64,000 bases of DNA from Cornus controversa (lineage: Eukaryota; Streptophyta; Magnoliopsida; Cornales; Cornaceae), in contig CM048854.1 in the NCBI GenBank assembly GCA_026545225.1, forward strand, positions 29,611,230-29,675,229, read 5' to 3'. The notes beneath the pieces are model-generated. The model had not been told where the DNA came from. It ran no database searches and saw only the letters and a program-made list of their open reading frames with translations. The first letter of the stretch is position 1; each line of letters starts with the position of its first letter. A program made the translations under genes and the position numbers. Below, one piece after another: positions 10,593 through 21,722 of the stretch.

Positions 10593-12470
10593 TTAGGCTT
10601 GGACATTCATGTTTTCCTTTGGCACAAACTTCTGAATCATTTTGAGGAGTGCAGGGTCTTGACCAGTAGTGTAGAGTGGATGTAGTAACATAGAAAAAGT
10701 AGACGAATCCGGTGAAAAACCCTTCTTGGTCATTTCCTCTAAAAGTGTCACTGCCTTGTCCAACTTTTCCTTCCTAATACATCCTTGGATTATAGTGTTG
10801 TAAGTGACACGATTAGGCAAGCAACCAGACTCTTCCATTTTCCTGAGCAGCTGTTCTGGTTCCTCCAGTATTCCTTCTAGACAAAGTCCCTGTATAAGTA
10901 TATTATATGTAATAACATCAGGCTGTAGCCTTTTAAGAAAAAGGTTACCATAAAGACCCCAAGCAACATCAAATTTTCCATTCTTGCAAAGTCCATCAAT
11001 GAGGATGTTGTAAATAGAAATATGAGAACTTAATCCCTGGCTTTCCATCATGTGAAATATTGACAACGCTTCAGAAATGTGCCCGTTTTTGCACAGGCCA
11101 TCCAACAGGACACAGTACGTGTAAATACTTGGAACTTGGCCCCTAGCTTGCATCTCATTCAGAAGCTTTCTCGCTACAGCACATCTACCATTTCGGAACA
11201 ACCTCTGCAGCATAGTGTTGTAAGTACCAATTGTAGGTTCCAATCCTTTACTTGGCATTTCTCGCAAGAGATGCATGGCCTCGTCAATCTTCATTTGATT
11301 GCAATATCCATTGATTAAAATGGTATAGGTAAAAGTGTTAGGCACAATTCCCCTGTCCACCATGGAATTGAATGCTTTCATTGCTTCATCCATCTGCCCT
11401 TGCAAACAATATCCATCGATCAAAGCACTGTAAGTGACTACATTAGGATCCTCACCTCTTTGAATCATGATTTCAACTATATTCTCTGCATCTTTTACCA
11501 TCCCTTCTTTGCAAAGTGCATCTACCAAAATACTGAAGGTACATACATCTGGAAAAATTTTCCGATCCACCATCTCATTCAATAATCTTTTAGCATCTTT
11601 CCATCGACCAAAATTGCAAAGTCCATGAATCAATGAATTGTATGTGATAACATTAGGCGAGATGCCTTTCTGAATCATTTCAGAGAAAAGGACCAAAGCA
11701 TCATCTACCATTCTGTCCTTGCAAAGACTATCGATTATCATGTTATACAATACTACTAAGTTAGCACTAGAAATACTTGTTTTCTCCAAAGCCTTAAGTA
11801 GCCCAATGGCCATGCAAGTGTTCCCTGTTTTGCAAAGACCATTTACCACTGTTATATACATGATTTCATTAGGTTCAATCTGTTTCTCCCTCAGCAGCAG
11901 CAGCTTGTTGAATAACTCCATTGCCTCGGCACTTTTACTTTCTAAGAAAAGCCCTTTTATCAGAGTGGTGAAGGTAGTCACATCTGGTACATAACCACGT
12001 TTGAATAGGTCGGCTGAAGTAGCAAACCCGAAACCGACTCGACTCAGGTGGCAATAACAGTTGATTACAATGTTCATGGTGTAAAGATCAACAGAAATAC
12101 CCAGCAAACGCATTTCATTGTACAGACTAACAACAGCTGAGTAATGTTTCATTCTGGTAATAGAACCTAATAGTTTATTAAATTCAATAACACAAGGCAG
12201 AGGTCGCGTTCGGACCATCCGATTGAATAAATTGAGAGCGTCTTCAAGTTTATTATGATTAATTGTTGGCTTCCCAGACAGTGATTTGCGAATTGAATTA
12301 GTAGAATGAGAGTGAAATGAAGTAACAGATGATAATGGGTTTAGGGTTAGAGAGAGAATCAGAAATGAAGTACCTTTTGGGAAATAGAAGTAATCATGGA
12401 GAGGAAATATCAATCTTCTGCAAACCAAAGCAACAGCTTCAGACCCATTTCTCTTCAATGTCGTCTTCAT
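10593..12470 (-). CDS. PPR-1: Restorer-of-fertility-like P-class PPR protein
   Basis: Intronless, 625 aa. The Arg/Lys-containing, acid-poor N-terminus (about 1-60) looks like a mitochondrial targeting peptide. The stretch LFNRMVRTRPLP (81-92) before FNKLL is a hallmark of the RFL clade (Rf1 / Rf-PPR592 / At1g12300 relatives). Fifteen tandem repeats follow from residue 95. Most are 35 residues; the third is 39 and the fifth 36, and the last (590-625) is degenerate. There is no E, DYW or other C-terminal domain, so it is P-class: expected to bind one mitochondrial transcript and promote cleavage or block translation. Base-specifying residues (position 5/last), repeats 1-14: ND, ND, TN, TN, NN, ND, SN, SN, TT, NS, CH, ND, NN, ND. 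The ATG matches that of both other copies. A foldback transposon sits about 70 bp upstream, and the TATA-bearing region kept upstream of PPR-3 is missing. The ORF is intact, but expression is doubtful. Confidence 0.92.
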   Translation of the reverse strand: MKTTLKRNGSEAVALVCRRLIFPLHDYFYFPKGTSFLILSLTLNPLSSVTSFHSHSTNSIRKSLSGKPTINHNKLEDALNLFNRMVRTRPLPCVIEFNKLLGSITRMKHYSAVVSLYNEMRLLGISVDLYTMNIVINCYCHLSRVGFGFATSADLFKRGYVPDVTTFTTLIKGLFLESKSAEAMELFNKLLLLREKQIEPNEIMYITVVNGLCKTGNTCMAIGLLKALEKTSISSANLVVLYNMIIDSLCKDRMVDDALVLFSEMIQKGISPNVITYNSLIHGLCNFGRWKDAKRLLNEMVDRKIFPDVCTFSILVDALCKEGMVKDAENIVEIMIQRGEDPNVVTYSALIDGYCLQGQMDEAMKAFNSMVDRGIVPNTFTYTILINGYCNQMKIDEAMHLLREMPSKGLEPTIGTYNTMLQRLFRNGRCAVARKLLNEMQARGQVPSIYTYCVLLDGLCKNGHISEALSIFHMMESQGLSSHISIYNILIDGLCKNGKFDVAWGLYGNLFLKRLQPDVITYNILIQGLCLEGILEEPEQLLRKMEESGCLPNRVTYNTIIQGCIRKEKLDKAVTLLEEMTKKGFSPDSSTFSMLLHPLYTTGQDPALLKMIQKFVPKENMNVQA

Positions 12471-12540
12471 CTTCGACTGTTAGTTTCTGTCAGAAATGAG
12501 CTGAGCAGTGTCTCTCATTTATGGTTTGTGTAACGTTAAA

Positions 12541-13457
12541 AAAAAATTAGAGGAGTGGTAGCCGCAGTGGCTTAAGCGACTGTTTTTGCACAATCTCTCC
12601 ATTAATCGGTGAAAATTAACCCCAAAATTAAATGCTTTCCTACAATAAATGTTCTACTTTTTCATCAATCAATATACCCTTCCAATTCTAAAGTATTTAC
12701 AGTGGTGTCATCAACAAACAAATAAAATTATAAACATAAAGCATTAAAATATTAATAAAAATAAAATTATAAACATAAAGTATATAGATTAATTGAATAT
12801 ATATATAGATTATTAAAAATATTAATAAAAATAAAATTATAAACATAAAGTATATAAATTATTAAAAATATTAATAAAAATAAAATTATAAACATAAAGT
12901 ATATAGATGAATTGAATAAGTATATAGATTATTTTAATTAATTGAATAAGTATATAAAAAAAATATTCATAAAAATATTTTAATACTTTAAAAATATGTT
13001 CTTTAATTCAATTAACCATAATTACAAAATTTTAATAAAAGAACATATTTTTAAAGTATTAAAATATTTTTATGAATATATTTTTTTATATTTTCTTGCT
13101 TTTAAATATTTTTAATAATCTATATACTTATTCAATTAAAAATAATTACAAATTTTTAAAAATTATATAGGAAATGATTATAATAAGTATATAGATTATT
13201 AAAAATATTTAAAAGTAGGGCAATATAAAAAATATATTAATAAAAGTTTTTAATACTTTATGTTTATAATTTTATTTATTTGTTGATGGCACCACTGTAA
13301 ATACTTTAAAACTAGAAGGGTACATTGATTGATGAAAAAATAGGACATTTATTGCATAAAAGCATTTAATTTTGGGGATTGATTTCCACCAATCAATGGA
13401 GCGACTGTGCAAGGACACTCGCTTGAGCAACTGCCGCTAGCACTCCTCAAAAAATTA
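12541..13457. mobile_element. Foldback/MULE-like element with 9-bp target duplication
   Basis: An 899-bp element (12,550-13,448) is flanked on both sides by the identical 9-mer aaaaaatta (12,541-12,549 and 13,449-13,457). The ends are long inverted repeats of about 195 bp starting GAGGAGTG-TAGC-GCAGT, with arms 12,550-12,745 and 13,255-13,448. A second inner inverted repeat (12,965-13,005 against 13,038-13,085) makes most of the element one hairpin. Nine-bp duplications and long TIRs point to a non-autonomous Mutator-like element. There is no transposase. It is absent from the homologous flanks of PPR-2 and PPR-3. Confidence 0.85.
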
Positions 13458-14569
13458 TCATGACATTATTTTACGTTCCTCTAACTAATTTAAGGCCTTT
13501 GGAATCGGTTTTGAAAAACTGCTTTTGACTTTTGACTTATTAATCGGTTATTGGGAGGAATTGAACTTGATTGAGGACGACTTCTAAATTAATGGAATGC
13601 TTTTACTACTAACTCACCAACGAGTTTTGTTTACATATGTCACAATAATAATATTTAATCTATAATAATTAAAGTTTGAACTTAATAAAATTTGAAACAT
13701 TAATTAAATTACAATAATATTTCTCCCCTCATTTTGAATCTAACAAACAAACTTTATTAATTATATTAACTAAGTAATTAAATCAATAACACAATTTTCA
13801 CTATTTTGAAATCAAATAAAAACATTAATCTCAATCAAATAAAAGAGCATTTAGAACAAACATTAAGTACATATCTCATTAAATTAACATATTTTATAAT
13901 ATATATTAATATTGAAATATTATTGACAAAAAATAAAGGAGTGGTTTAACTCATATTACTTTAACTATTATATGTTATAATATATATCTCGGGACAATAA
14001 AGAAAACTTAATTTCATAAAATTAGATATTCAAATCAAATGGTTTAAACTCGTCAATTATTCTAATTGATTTTTTAGACACTTAACTAATTAATCAAAAT
14101 TTGAAGAAATATAAGAAAATAGTTTAACTTATATTACTTATAGCTGTTATATGTTATATTATATATCTCAGGATACTAAAGAACAATTATGGCCATCATT
14201 TATATAAATAAATAAATATATATATATATATATATATATCCTCCATATATATAATTATATATATATCCACCATATATTACCAGCACCCCATAATCTGATA
14301 TACATTCACATCTCCTTCTGAAAATTAAATAATAAGGAAGAAAAGAAAAGACATTATTATCTTCGGTAATCATCACTCCCATGGTCAAGTATGATACAAT
14401 CAAGCCCACATCGGTGTAACATAAAAAAAATCGATTATCGCAAGAATTTGATAGAAATGATTTATTGATTTCTTGGAGACCATTTAGCATAAGTAATTAT
14501 TTATTTATAAATTGAATGTCCATGTCTTTATTAAAAAAGTGAGTAGCTGTTTTTTTACTAAATCAATTA
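13458..14569 (-). other. Distal 5' flank of PPR-1, no gene
   Basis: AT-rich DNA; from about 13,545 it is homologous to 46,250-47,251 upstream of PPR-3. It includes an (AT)n tract at about 14,210-14,240. Short open frames here lie in low-complexity sequence and are not supported as genes. Confidence 0.6.
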
Positions 14570-15229
14570 TGTACACACAAATTTCGTGTCCGAAAATCTA
14601 GGAACTAAAATTAGTGACAAATAAACAATTTTTATTGATTCAAGAAAAAGGGTACAATCCTCTGTAAATCTTTACAAAAGAAATATGAAAATAAGGTCCT
14701 CTGATTCGATCTCCTTGGTAATCCGACTTCAAGGGCTGCAAGAGCTTGATCTTGAGCTGGATTGAAACTTTAGTGAAGAACTACACGTGGATGATGTGCT
14801 TGTTGTTCTTCTCCTTCAAGGTTTATGTGTTTTGGAGCTTTGGATTTTGAGTAAAGACTTCTGTAGAATTTAAGCTTTTTTCTGAGAATCTTCTGGCCCC
14901 TTCTCCCACCTCTGGACCTTTATTTATAGGTTCACCGGATGGGTAGATTTGTAACTTTCTTTTCCTTTAATAATTATCCTATAATTATCTTCTATGATAA
15001 TTTTGATAATTATCCAATATATATATATATATATAAAATTATCCATTAGACCCATTTTCAAGTGGGCTTTGACTTCTTAGACAATTTAGACCAGCCCATA
15101 ACTCATTTATTTGTGGTGGGTCTGGGCTTCAAATTATCTGACTCATTGGGCCACATTTCAAAGTAGGCTAAACTGAAGATAAACCCAAATTGTATTTTGG
15201 GTCTATTATGTAATTTTTTAATGTCTACA
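14570..15229 (-). repeat. 3' LTR (element sense) of the 14.6-21.0 kb element
   Basis: Starts tgtacacacaa and ends atgtctaca. Partner of 20,377-21,038. Confidence 0.9.
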
Positions 15230-15299
15230 AATTGCCTCCACTTCAAGTGTCGCGCTATCTTGAGCTTATTACAAACCTAAAGCGGGACTTAAAGTATTT

Positions 15300-15620
15300 A
15301 ACTTTCGCAATTTTTTTTTTTTGCAAAAATCCAACTGCAAGGATTTTTTTTTTTTTCTTCCAAATGGAATTGTAAACTTGAGGATCCTATTGCAAATAAT
15401 AAAAATTTTCATTATCCAAGTGGAATTGAAGACTTGAGAATCCTATTGCAAATAAGATTTTTTTTTTATCCAAGTGGAATTGAAGACTTGAGCATCCTAT
15501 TGCAAATAGGATTTTTTTTTCTTGTCCAACTGAAATTGTATACTTGAGGATCCTATAGCAAATAGGATTTTTTTTCTTATCCAACTGAAATTGTAGACTA
15601 AAAATCCAATAGCAAATAGA
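15300..15620. repeat. Tandem array of about 60-bp units inside the LTR element
   Basis: Five to six diverged units built on 'tccaa-tggaattg-agacttgag-atcctattgcaaatag' separated by T runs. Non-coding. Confidence 0.8.
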
Positions 15621-15714
15621 ATTAATTCACATCTATATATATGTGACTTATGCTTGAAACTCTTCACATCAAAGATAATTGAAGAAAATCTTCTGAACTT
15701 TTGTAACGGTACGC

Positions 15715-16505
15715 TCTTCTCTTCTTCTTCTTCTTCTTTTTTTTCTTCCTGTTCTATCTTTTTTTTTTTTTTGACGCTGCCTTCTGTTATACATTCTGCC
15801 TTTCTTTTTTTTTTTTTTTCTTGCACAGCTTTTTCCTTTTTTTTTTCTTTTCTTTTTTCTTCTCCTCTTCCAGCGCCTGTATTTTTTTTCCCTTTTTTTT
15901 CTCTCTTTTTCTTCTTCTTTCTTTTCTTCTCTTCTTTCTTTCTTTTTTTTCTTTTTCTTCTTCTTTCTTTTCTTCTTCTCTTCCAGGCGGATGCTTCTTT
16001 TTTTTTTTCTTCTTTCTTTCTTTCTTTCTTCTTCTTTCTTTTCTTCTTCTCTTCCAAGCACATGTCTTTTTTTTTTTCTTCTCTTATTTTTTCTTTCCTT
16101 CCACGCCACTTTTTTTTTTCTCTTTTTCTTCTTCTTTCTTTTCTTCTCTTCTTTCTTTTTTTTTTTTTCCAGGCACATGTCTTTTTTCTTTTTTTTTTTC
16201 TTCTCTTCTATTTTTCTTTCCTTCCACGCCACTTTTTTTTTCTCTTTTTCTTCTTCTTTCTTTTCTTCTCTTCTTTCTTTTTCTTCTTCTCTTCCTTCTT
16301 TTTTTTTTTCTTCTTTTTCTCTTTCTTTTCTTCTTCTCTTCCAAGCACATGTCTTTTCTTTTTTTTTTCTTCTCTTCTTTTTTCTTTCCTTCCATGCCAC
16401 TGTTGGATCTTTTTTTTCTTTTTTTCTCTTTTCTTCCTCTCTATTTTTTTTTCTCCTTCTTCTCTTCTTTTTCTTTCCTTCCACGCCACTGTTTTTTTTT
16501 TCATG
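15715..16505. repeat. Long polypyrimidine (CTT-rich) tract
   Basis: About 790 bp of almost pure pyrimidine on the plus strand, interrupted by short recurring words such as ccaagcacatgtc and ccttccacgccac that mark an underlying tandem structure. Lys/Glu- or Phe/Ser-rich open frames here come from composition and are not genes. Confidence 0.9.
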
Positions 16506-16944
16506 ACTGGTTGTGTAGAAACATGAAAAAAAAATAAAGGTTTCAATGTTGCTAGCTGATGTTAAACTTAAGACCTCAAGGAGCTTTATTATAGTATCAA
16601 ACCATCTTTTCTACACCACTCTTATGTATTATAAACTCTTGAAACAAAATATATATGTGGCTAAACTTTGAAATGAACATTTTTCTTTAGTAACAACTTT
16701 ATTTTCCGTGACCGCTATTAATCAAATCTATTTTTTTTTCAAATCAGATTTCACTTGTGGGCCCTGCTCGAATTTTGTGTTGTCTCTGGAACGACGAATA
16801 GATCTATCGAACTCATTGAGGAAGATAACTTTACGTAAATCACTCAACTTTTCTTGGCAAGTTTTAAAATTTTTTTTTTTTTCAATTCTTGCAGGTCAAA
16901 TCGTCTTTCTCAGAATATGGAGTTTCAGACGCCATTCATTAGTC

Positions 16945-17275
16945 CCTTCGGGGTCCCTTAGTGCACTTCGGTGTCACTTTTTTTTGTCCCTTCGGGGTCC
17001 CTTAGTGCACTTCGGTGTCACTCGTTCGTCCCTTCGGGGTCCCTTAGTGGTCCCTTCGAGGTCCCTTAGTGCACTTCGGTGTCACTCTTTCGTCCCTTCG
17101 GGGTCCCTTAGTGCACTTCGGTGTCACTCTTATTGTCCTTTCGGGGTCTCTTAGTGCACTTCAATGTCACTCTTTCGTCCCTTCGAGGTCCCTTAGTGCA
17201 CTTCGGTGTCACTCTTATTGTCCTTTCGGGGTCCCTTGGTGCACTTTGGTGTCACTTTTTCGTCCCTTCGGGGTC
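16945..17275. repeat. Tandem array, about 42-bp unit, 8-9 copies
   Basis: The unit is gtcccttcggggtccctta + gtgcacttcggtgtcact + c/t run, quite homogeneous and GC-richer than its surroundings. Because 42 is divisible by 3 it yields repetitive open frames, which I regard as by-products. Confidence 0.9.
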
Positions 17276-17379
17276 AAGCCAAGTCACCACGATGCAGCAG
17301 ACATCCGTCAATATCTCGGCGGTAGGTCAGGTCACCCAACTCTTCTATTGCAAGCTTCAATTTTTTTTTTTTGTAAAGA

Positions 17380-17900
17380 TAGTTTATACTCATATCAAGA
17401 AATGATTATTATTATTTTTTTCATGCTGACAGTTTATATTCTTGTCATGAGTTTTTTTTTTTTTTGGTAGACAGTTTATACTCGTGTTAAGGAGTGTCAT
17501 CTTTTTTTTTTTTTTGATATACAGTTTATACTCGTATCAAGGAGTGTTTTTTTTTTTTGTAGACAATTTATACTCGTGTCAAGGAGTGTCATCTTTTTTT
17601 TTTTTTTGTAGACAGTTTATACTCGTATCAAGGAGTATCATCTTTTTTTTTTGGTAAACAGTTTATACTCGTGTCAAGGAGTGTCATTTTTTTTTTTTTT
17701 TTGGTAGACAGTTTATGCTCGTGTCAAGTAGTGTCATCTTTTTTTTTTTGGTAGACAGTTTATACTCGTGTTAAGGAGTGTCATCTTTTTTTTTTTTTGA
17801 TAGACAGTTTATACTCGTGTCAAGGAGGTTCATCTTTTTTTTTTTTTGTAAACAATTTGTACTCGTGTCAAGGAGTGTCATCGACAGTTTAGGCTCGTAT
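17380..17900. repeat. Tandem array, about 45-50-bp unit, 12 copies
   Basis: The unit is agtttatactcgtgtcaa + ggagtgtcatc followed by 9-15 T. Twelve cores can be counted, with the outer ones more diverged. Confidence 0.9.
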
Positions 17901-19050
17901 CGGGGAGTACTTTTAGCTTTAATTAGTCTTTAGCTTTGCAAGACTCAGGAAACAATCCAAACTTGTGTTGAAAGGTGTGAATCAGTTCGGCGTCAATTTG
18001 AAGATTTTCTTCTTCTTTTATTTCTTCATTATACTCTTCTCGTACTTGAGAAGAAACATCGTCTTCGTACTCGTCTCCCCACCCAGAAGGAAGAGGTATT
18101 TCATTCGTCGTGGTCCATGTAGGAGGATTGAACCTCACCCAATATGCTTTTATTCCGCTACGAGATTCGATCTAGACAGCATCTTCGGGCTTTGGTCCCC
18201 ACACTTTTCCTTTTTCTAGTCTTTTAATTTTTGACCATCTCGTTCCATCTGGGATTGTAAACAATTTTGTTCTTGTTCCTCGCTTTCTTCTTCGAGACCT
18301 TCGTTTCGCTGATTGTTAGAGACAGTTCGAGAAAGTGACTGTTGAGACATCACTCGTGTGTTTCTAAGTCATGATTCTTGCGAGATCTTTTCATAATCAT
18401 TCCCTTCTTGAGCATTCTTCTTTGGCCTCTAAGCAAGCACAGTATTTTGAACTCTCCTAGTTGAAGTTGTTTAAGTGAAATTTGACAAAATATTCCGATA
18501 CCGCATCTTCAACACAAATCCTCGAGATTTGTCATTTTGGTTATGCTTTTGTTTTTCTTGTTTTCTTCTTGGGACTTCTTTCTTATTTCTGGATTTGATA
18601 AAATGTGTAGGCCTTTTTAAAAGACAGCCGTGAATCTTGCCCCATGCCAAGGATATTCATGTGAGAAAGTTGGGAATGAGTCTTGTATGCAAGATTTGCC
18701 CCCTGTCTATTCAGTCTTCTATCAAGGTTTTCTTGACTTAATGTCTTATTTAATCGAGAACTATCAGATGAATTCACGGAAGGAACACGATGTGTTTTTT
18801 GATACAGTTCATTAGAGACGATACTTGTAACATAAGATGTATTTATTTCATCGTCCGAGTTAGGAAGTATTTCGTCTTCCTCTTTCTCTTCAAACTCAAC
18901 CTCTTCATCTTTAAGACAGTTGTCAGACAGATTAGGAAAGACAAAAGCCTTTGCACCATGACTTGTTATACTGAGTTCTATATCATAGGCACGAGTAACC
19001 AATTCTTCAAATGTACGAGGCTTGATTCCTTGTAGAATGTAAAGAAGATC

Positions 19051-19415
19051 CTAGTGCATGCCTTGCATACACATTTCAACTGCTAATACTTCAGAAAAAC
19101 GGTCCTTACAATCAAGACTTAGAGCTCGCCAACGGTTGATATAGTCGACCACAAGCTCGTCCTTAATTTGTTTCATGCTAGTGAGTTCTAGCATGCTTGC
19201 TGTTCTACGAGCACTGTAGAAGCGGTTAAGAAACTCTCGCTCCATCTGCTCCCAACAGTCAATACTTCTAGCTTTGAGGTCCGTGTACCAATCAAATGCA
19301 TTCCCTTTGAGGGAACGAACAAATTGCTTGACCAAGAGATCCTCTTCGGTGCCAGCATTATTGCAGGTCTCCACAAAGTGTGCAACATGTTGTTTGGGAT
19401 TGCCTCTTCCATCAA
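19051..19415 (-). mobile_element. gag core fragment (Retrotrans_gag type, fossil)
   Basis: Minus-strand peptide with FVRSLKGNAFDWYTDL, CWEQMEREFLNRFYS and VVDYINRWRALSLDC. This is the typical plant Ty3 gag core (x-L-x-G-x-A-x-x-W-Y; x-F-x-x-R-F). It is not continuous with the N-terminal frame at 19,604-20,288. Confidence 0.8.
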
Positions 19416-19603
19416 ATTATTAGAACTTTGGCAGTTGATATCCCACTGGCGTCTTTAAACTGTCAATTCTTTCGGTGTAGGGTTTTGAGTACACAAGAGT
19501 GCTTTGAGGGGCACCATCATACTGTGCTCAGATTGTGTTCATTATTATATCTTGCAACTGTTGGACAGATAACAAAGCAACTGACGAAACAGGGTTAGTT
19601 TTG

Positions 19604-20288
19604 TCAGCCATGTGTCTTGACGTAGATGTGTGATGACACTCTTTTGATTAGGCACCTTGAAGAGGAATTTGAAGTATTCGCAGGCAAATGTGTTGACTTG
19701 TCAGGATTTTGGATTTCAAGCTTCCTCATTAGCGCGGCGATCTGCAAGTCCTTCTCTTCGACAGTCTTTGCGAGGTTTTTTATTACACGCGCCATGACTG
19801 CCAGTTGGTCTTCCATTGAGGTTGTTCCAGTCATCATAGCTACGACAACATTCGAATAGGAAAAACCTTGAGGGCCAATATTCTTTGAAGGGATCGATTG
19901 CTCTGAAATCTCAAGTAACGACTCTGAAAGCGAACCGACGCTAGAGTTAGCGTCAGAGACGGAGTGGGGTGAATGTGGTGGCACCGAATTTTCTGAAACT
20001 ACATCAGAGTTTTTTGCCCCCTGAAGACCAATGGTGTTAACATGTTTAGTTTTCACATCCATTGGTTTAGCAGGATTAGTTTTCACCAAATATTGCTGAT
20101 TCTTGAACGAAGCAATTGCTTTGGTCTTGCTACGCGTCATAAGACCTACTGAGGTGCTGTTGGCACTTGACAGGTTCCTAGTGTTCTTATCACTGCTTAC
20201 AGCAACTTTGGTGTTAACCATTGCAGCAGCGGTTTCTTTTATTTTTTTTGAGTTTTTCTTGTTTGTCGTCTGAACCTTGATAGGAGCC
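19604..20288 (-). mobile_element. gag N-terminal region (fossil)
   Basis: A minus-strand frame with a natural start at MAPIKVQTT (about 20,288). It is Ser/Lys-rich with a predicted coiled coil near the end (MEDQLAVMARVIKNLA, then VEEKDLQIAALMRKLE), as in the N-terminal part of gag in many plant Ty3 elements. It lies directly downstream of the LTR and primer site in element sense. Confidence 0.65.
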
Positions 20289-20376
20289 ATAGATTCTGAT
20301 GAACAGAGTTTTGGAGGTATGATGTAGGAGACAGAGATGAGAGGCAAAGATGGTCCCACCTGGCGTGCCAGAAATT

Positions 20377-21038
20377 TGTACACACAAATTTCGTGTCCGA
20401 AAATCTAGGAACGAAAATTAGTGACAAATAAACAATTTTTATTGATTCAAGAAAAAGGGTACAATCCTCTGTAAATCTTTACAAAAGAAATATGAAAATA
20501 AGGTCCTCTGATTCGATCTCCTTGGTAATCCGGCTTCAAGGGCTGCAAGAGCTTGATCTTGTGTTGGATTGAAACTTTAGTGAAGAACAGCACGTGGATG
20601 ATATGCTTGTTGTTCTTCTCCTTCATGGTTTATATATTTTGGAGTTTTGGATTTTGAGTGAAGACTTCCGCAGAATTTAAGCTTTTTTTTTTAAAATCTT
20701 CTGGGCCCCTTCTCCCACCTCTGGACCTTTATTTATAGGCTCACCAGAGGGGTAGATTTGTAACTTTCTTTTCCTTTAATAATTATCCTATAATTATCTT
20801 TTATGATAATTTTGATAATTATCCAATATATATATATATATATATAATTATCTATTAGACCCATTTTCAAGTGGGCTTTGACTTCTTAGACAATTTAGAC
20901 CAGCCCATAACTCATTTATTTGTGGTGGGTCTGGGTTTCAAATTATCTGACTCATTGGGCCACATTTCAAAGTGGGCTAAACTGAAGATAAACCCAAATT
21001 GTATTTTGGGTCTATCATGTAATTTTTTAATGTCGACA
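20377..21038 (-). repeat. 5' LTR (element sense) of the 14.6-21.0 kb element
   Basis: Starts tgtacacacaa and ends atgtcgaca. Followed by the target repeat aatga and then cluster DNA that continues the PPR-1 5' flank. Confidence 0.9.
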
Positions 21039-21259
21039 AATGAATACTAATAGATTTAAGAATGAAATAAATAAACATTTATACTATATCTAACATATTA
21101 GAAGATTAAATAAATAAATAAATAAATATATATATATATATAATACACGTCAGAACAAATAGTATGAAAATATATGTTTACATGTTTTTAACATTCTAAA
21201 ACAAATTTACAATATTAAGCTTTTTGTTTTTTACATTTTAAAATAAATTAATAAATATT
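21039..21259 (-). other. Continuation of the PPR-1 5' flank
   Basis: Homologous to 47,252-47,460 upstream of PPR-3; AT-rich, no gene. Confidence 0.7.
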
Positions 21260-21476
21260 AACGCTAAACGGGTTAAACTGATTAAACGGGTCGATTCCAC
21301 TCATATTGACCCGACACGACCCGTTAAATTAAACGGGTTATGCGAGTTGAACCCAAACCCGACATATTTTTTTTATGTCGACTCATTTACGACCCGAACC
21401 CGTTTAACCCAAATCTGCTAACTTCATGTTGATTTCGAGTCATGTTGGTGGGTCGTGTCGAATTTTGCCACCCCTA
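21260..21476. mobile_element. hAT-like MITE fragment
   Basis: Contains several acccgacacgacccgtt-type words and ends ttttgccacccccta-like (tgccacccctac), the complement of the taggggtggcaa end common to non-autonomous plant hAT elements. Related ends occur at 41,956 and 46,128. Neither terminal duplication nor a partner end was found. Confidence 0.45.
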
Positions 21477-21593
21477 CCCCCACCCCCCCCTCTCTCTCTC
21501 CATGAATATATACCTATGAATCATTTATTTCAACAATATCATGCCCTCACAATCCACCAAGCATAAGAGAGTACTCCACAATCCCACAACAAA

Positions 21594-21722
21594 ATAGGAG
21601 CAAACTCAGTGCACGAGGCACTCACCATTGCAGAGTTTGGTAAGTTAGATGTAGACAACCTTATCTTTGCATACGAAGAAGTTATTTCGGTGTTTCAAAC
21701 TCGTGACCTCTAGGTCACAATG
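21594..21722 (-). mobile_element. Au-like SINE remnant
   Basis: The minus strand reads gtgacctagaggtcacgag (tRNA B-box region ggtcacgagttt), then an aaagataaggttg block and tgcctcgtgcactgag at the 3' side. These three landmarks occur in this order in the widespread angiosperm Au SINE family. The A-box half is not clear, so the copy is probably 5'-truncated or diverged. Confidence 0.7.

Larger units (their letters stand above)
14570..21038 (-). mobile_element. LTR retrotransposon, gag-only large derivative (fossil)
   Basis: The two LTRs are 660 and 662 bp, TG...CA, in direct orientation. They are flanked by near-identical 5-bp repeats (aatta at 14,565, aatga at 21,039); the empty site in the PPR-3 flank reads aatga. 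A primer-site-like stretch (tggcacgccaggtggg, minus strand, 20,354-20,369) and a purine-rich tract beside the left LTR put the sense strand on minus. Inside are gag-type frames near the 5' end, then about 4 kb of tandem arrays and low-complexity DNA. No protease, RT or integrase is recognisable, so it looks like a non-autonomous LARD-type Ty3 derivative. The LTRs differ at about 30 of 660 positions by eye (about 4.5%), suggesting insertion a few million years ago. It is broken in several places. Confidence 0.85.

Noticed and set aside
11079-11994. Plus-strand open frames opposite PPR-1, with counterparts opposite PPR-2 and PPR-3
   Set aside because: They are antisense shadows of conserved PPR codons; the same shadows recur wherever the PPR sequence does.
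14200-14490. Minus-strand open frame with Tyr/Ile repeats
   Set aside because: Its tail is an (AT)n microsatellite and the homologous PPR-3 flank does not keep the frame.
15387-16546. Several long open frames on both strands, rich in Lys/Glu/Arg or Phe/Ser
   Set aside because: They arise from the CTT-rich tract, which lacks stop codons in most frames. No domain, no conservation signal, and the region lies inside a gag-only LTR element.
16708-17470. Plus-strand open frames with a repeated 14-residue unit
   Set aside because: By-product of a 42-bp tandem array (multiple of three) in a retroelement on the opposite strand.
16930-17900. Possible CRISPR-like repeat-spacer array
   Set aside because: Units are tandem or separated only by T runs, with no unique spacers, and the DNA is a plant retroelement.
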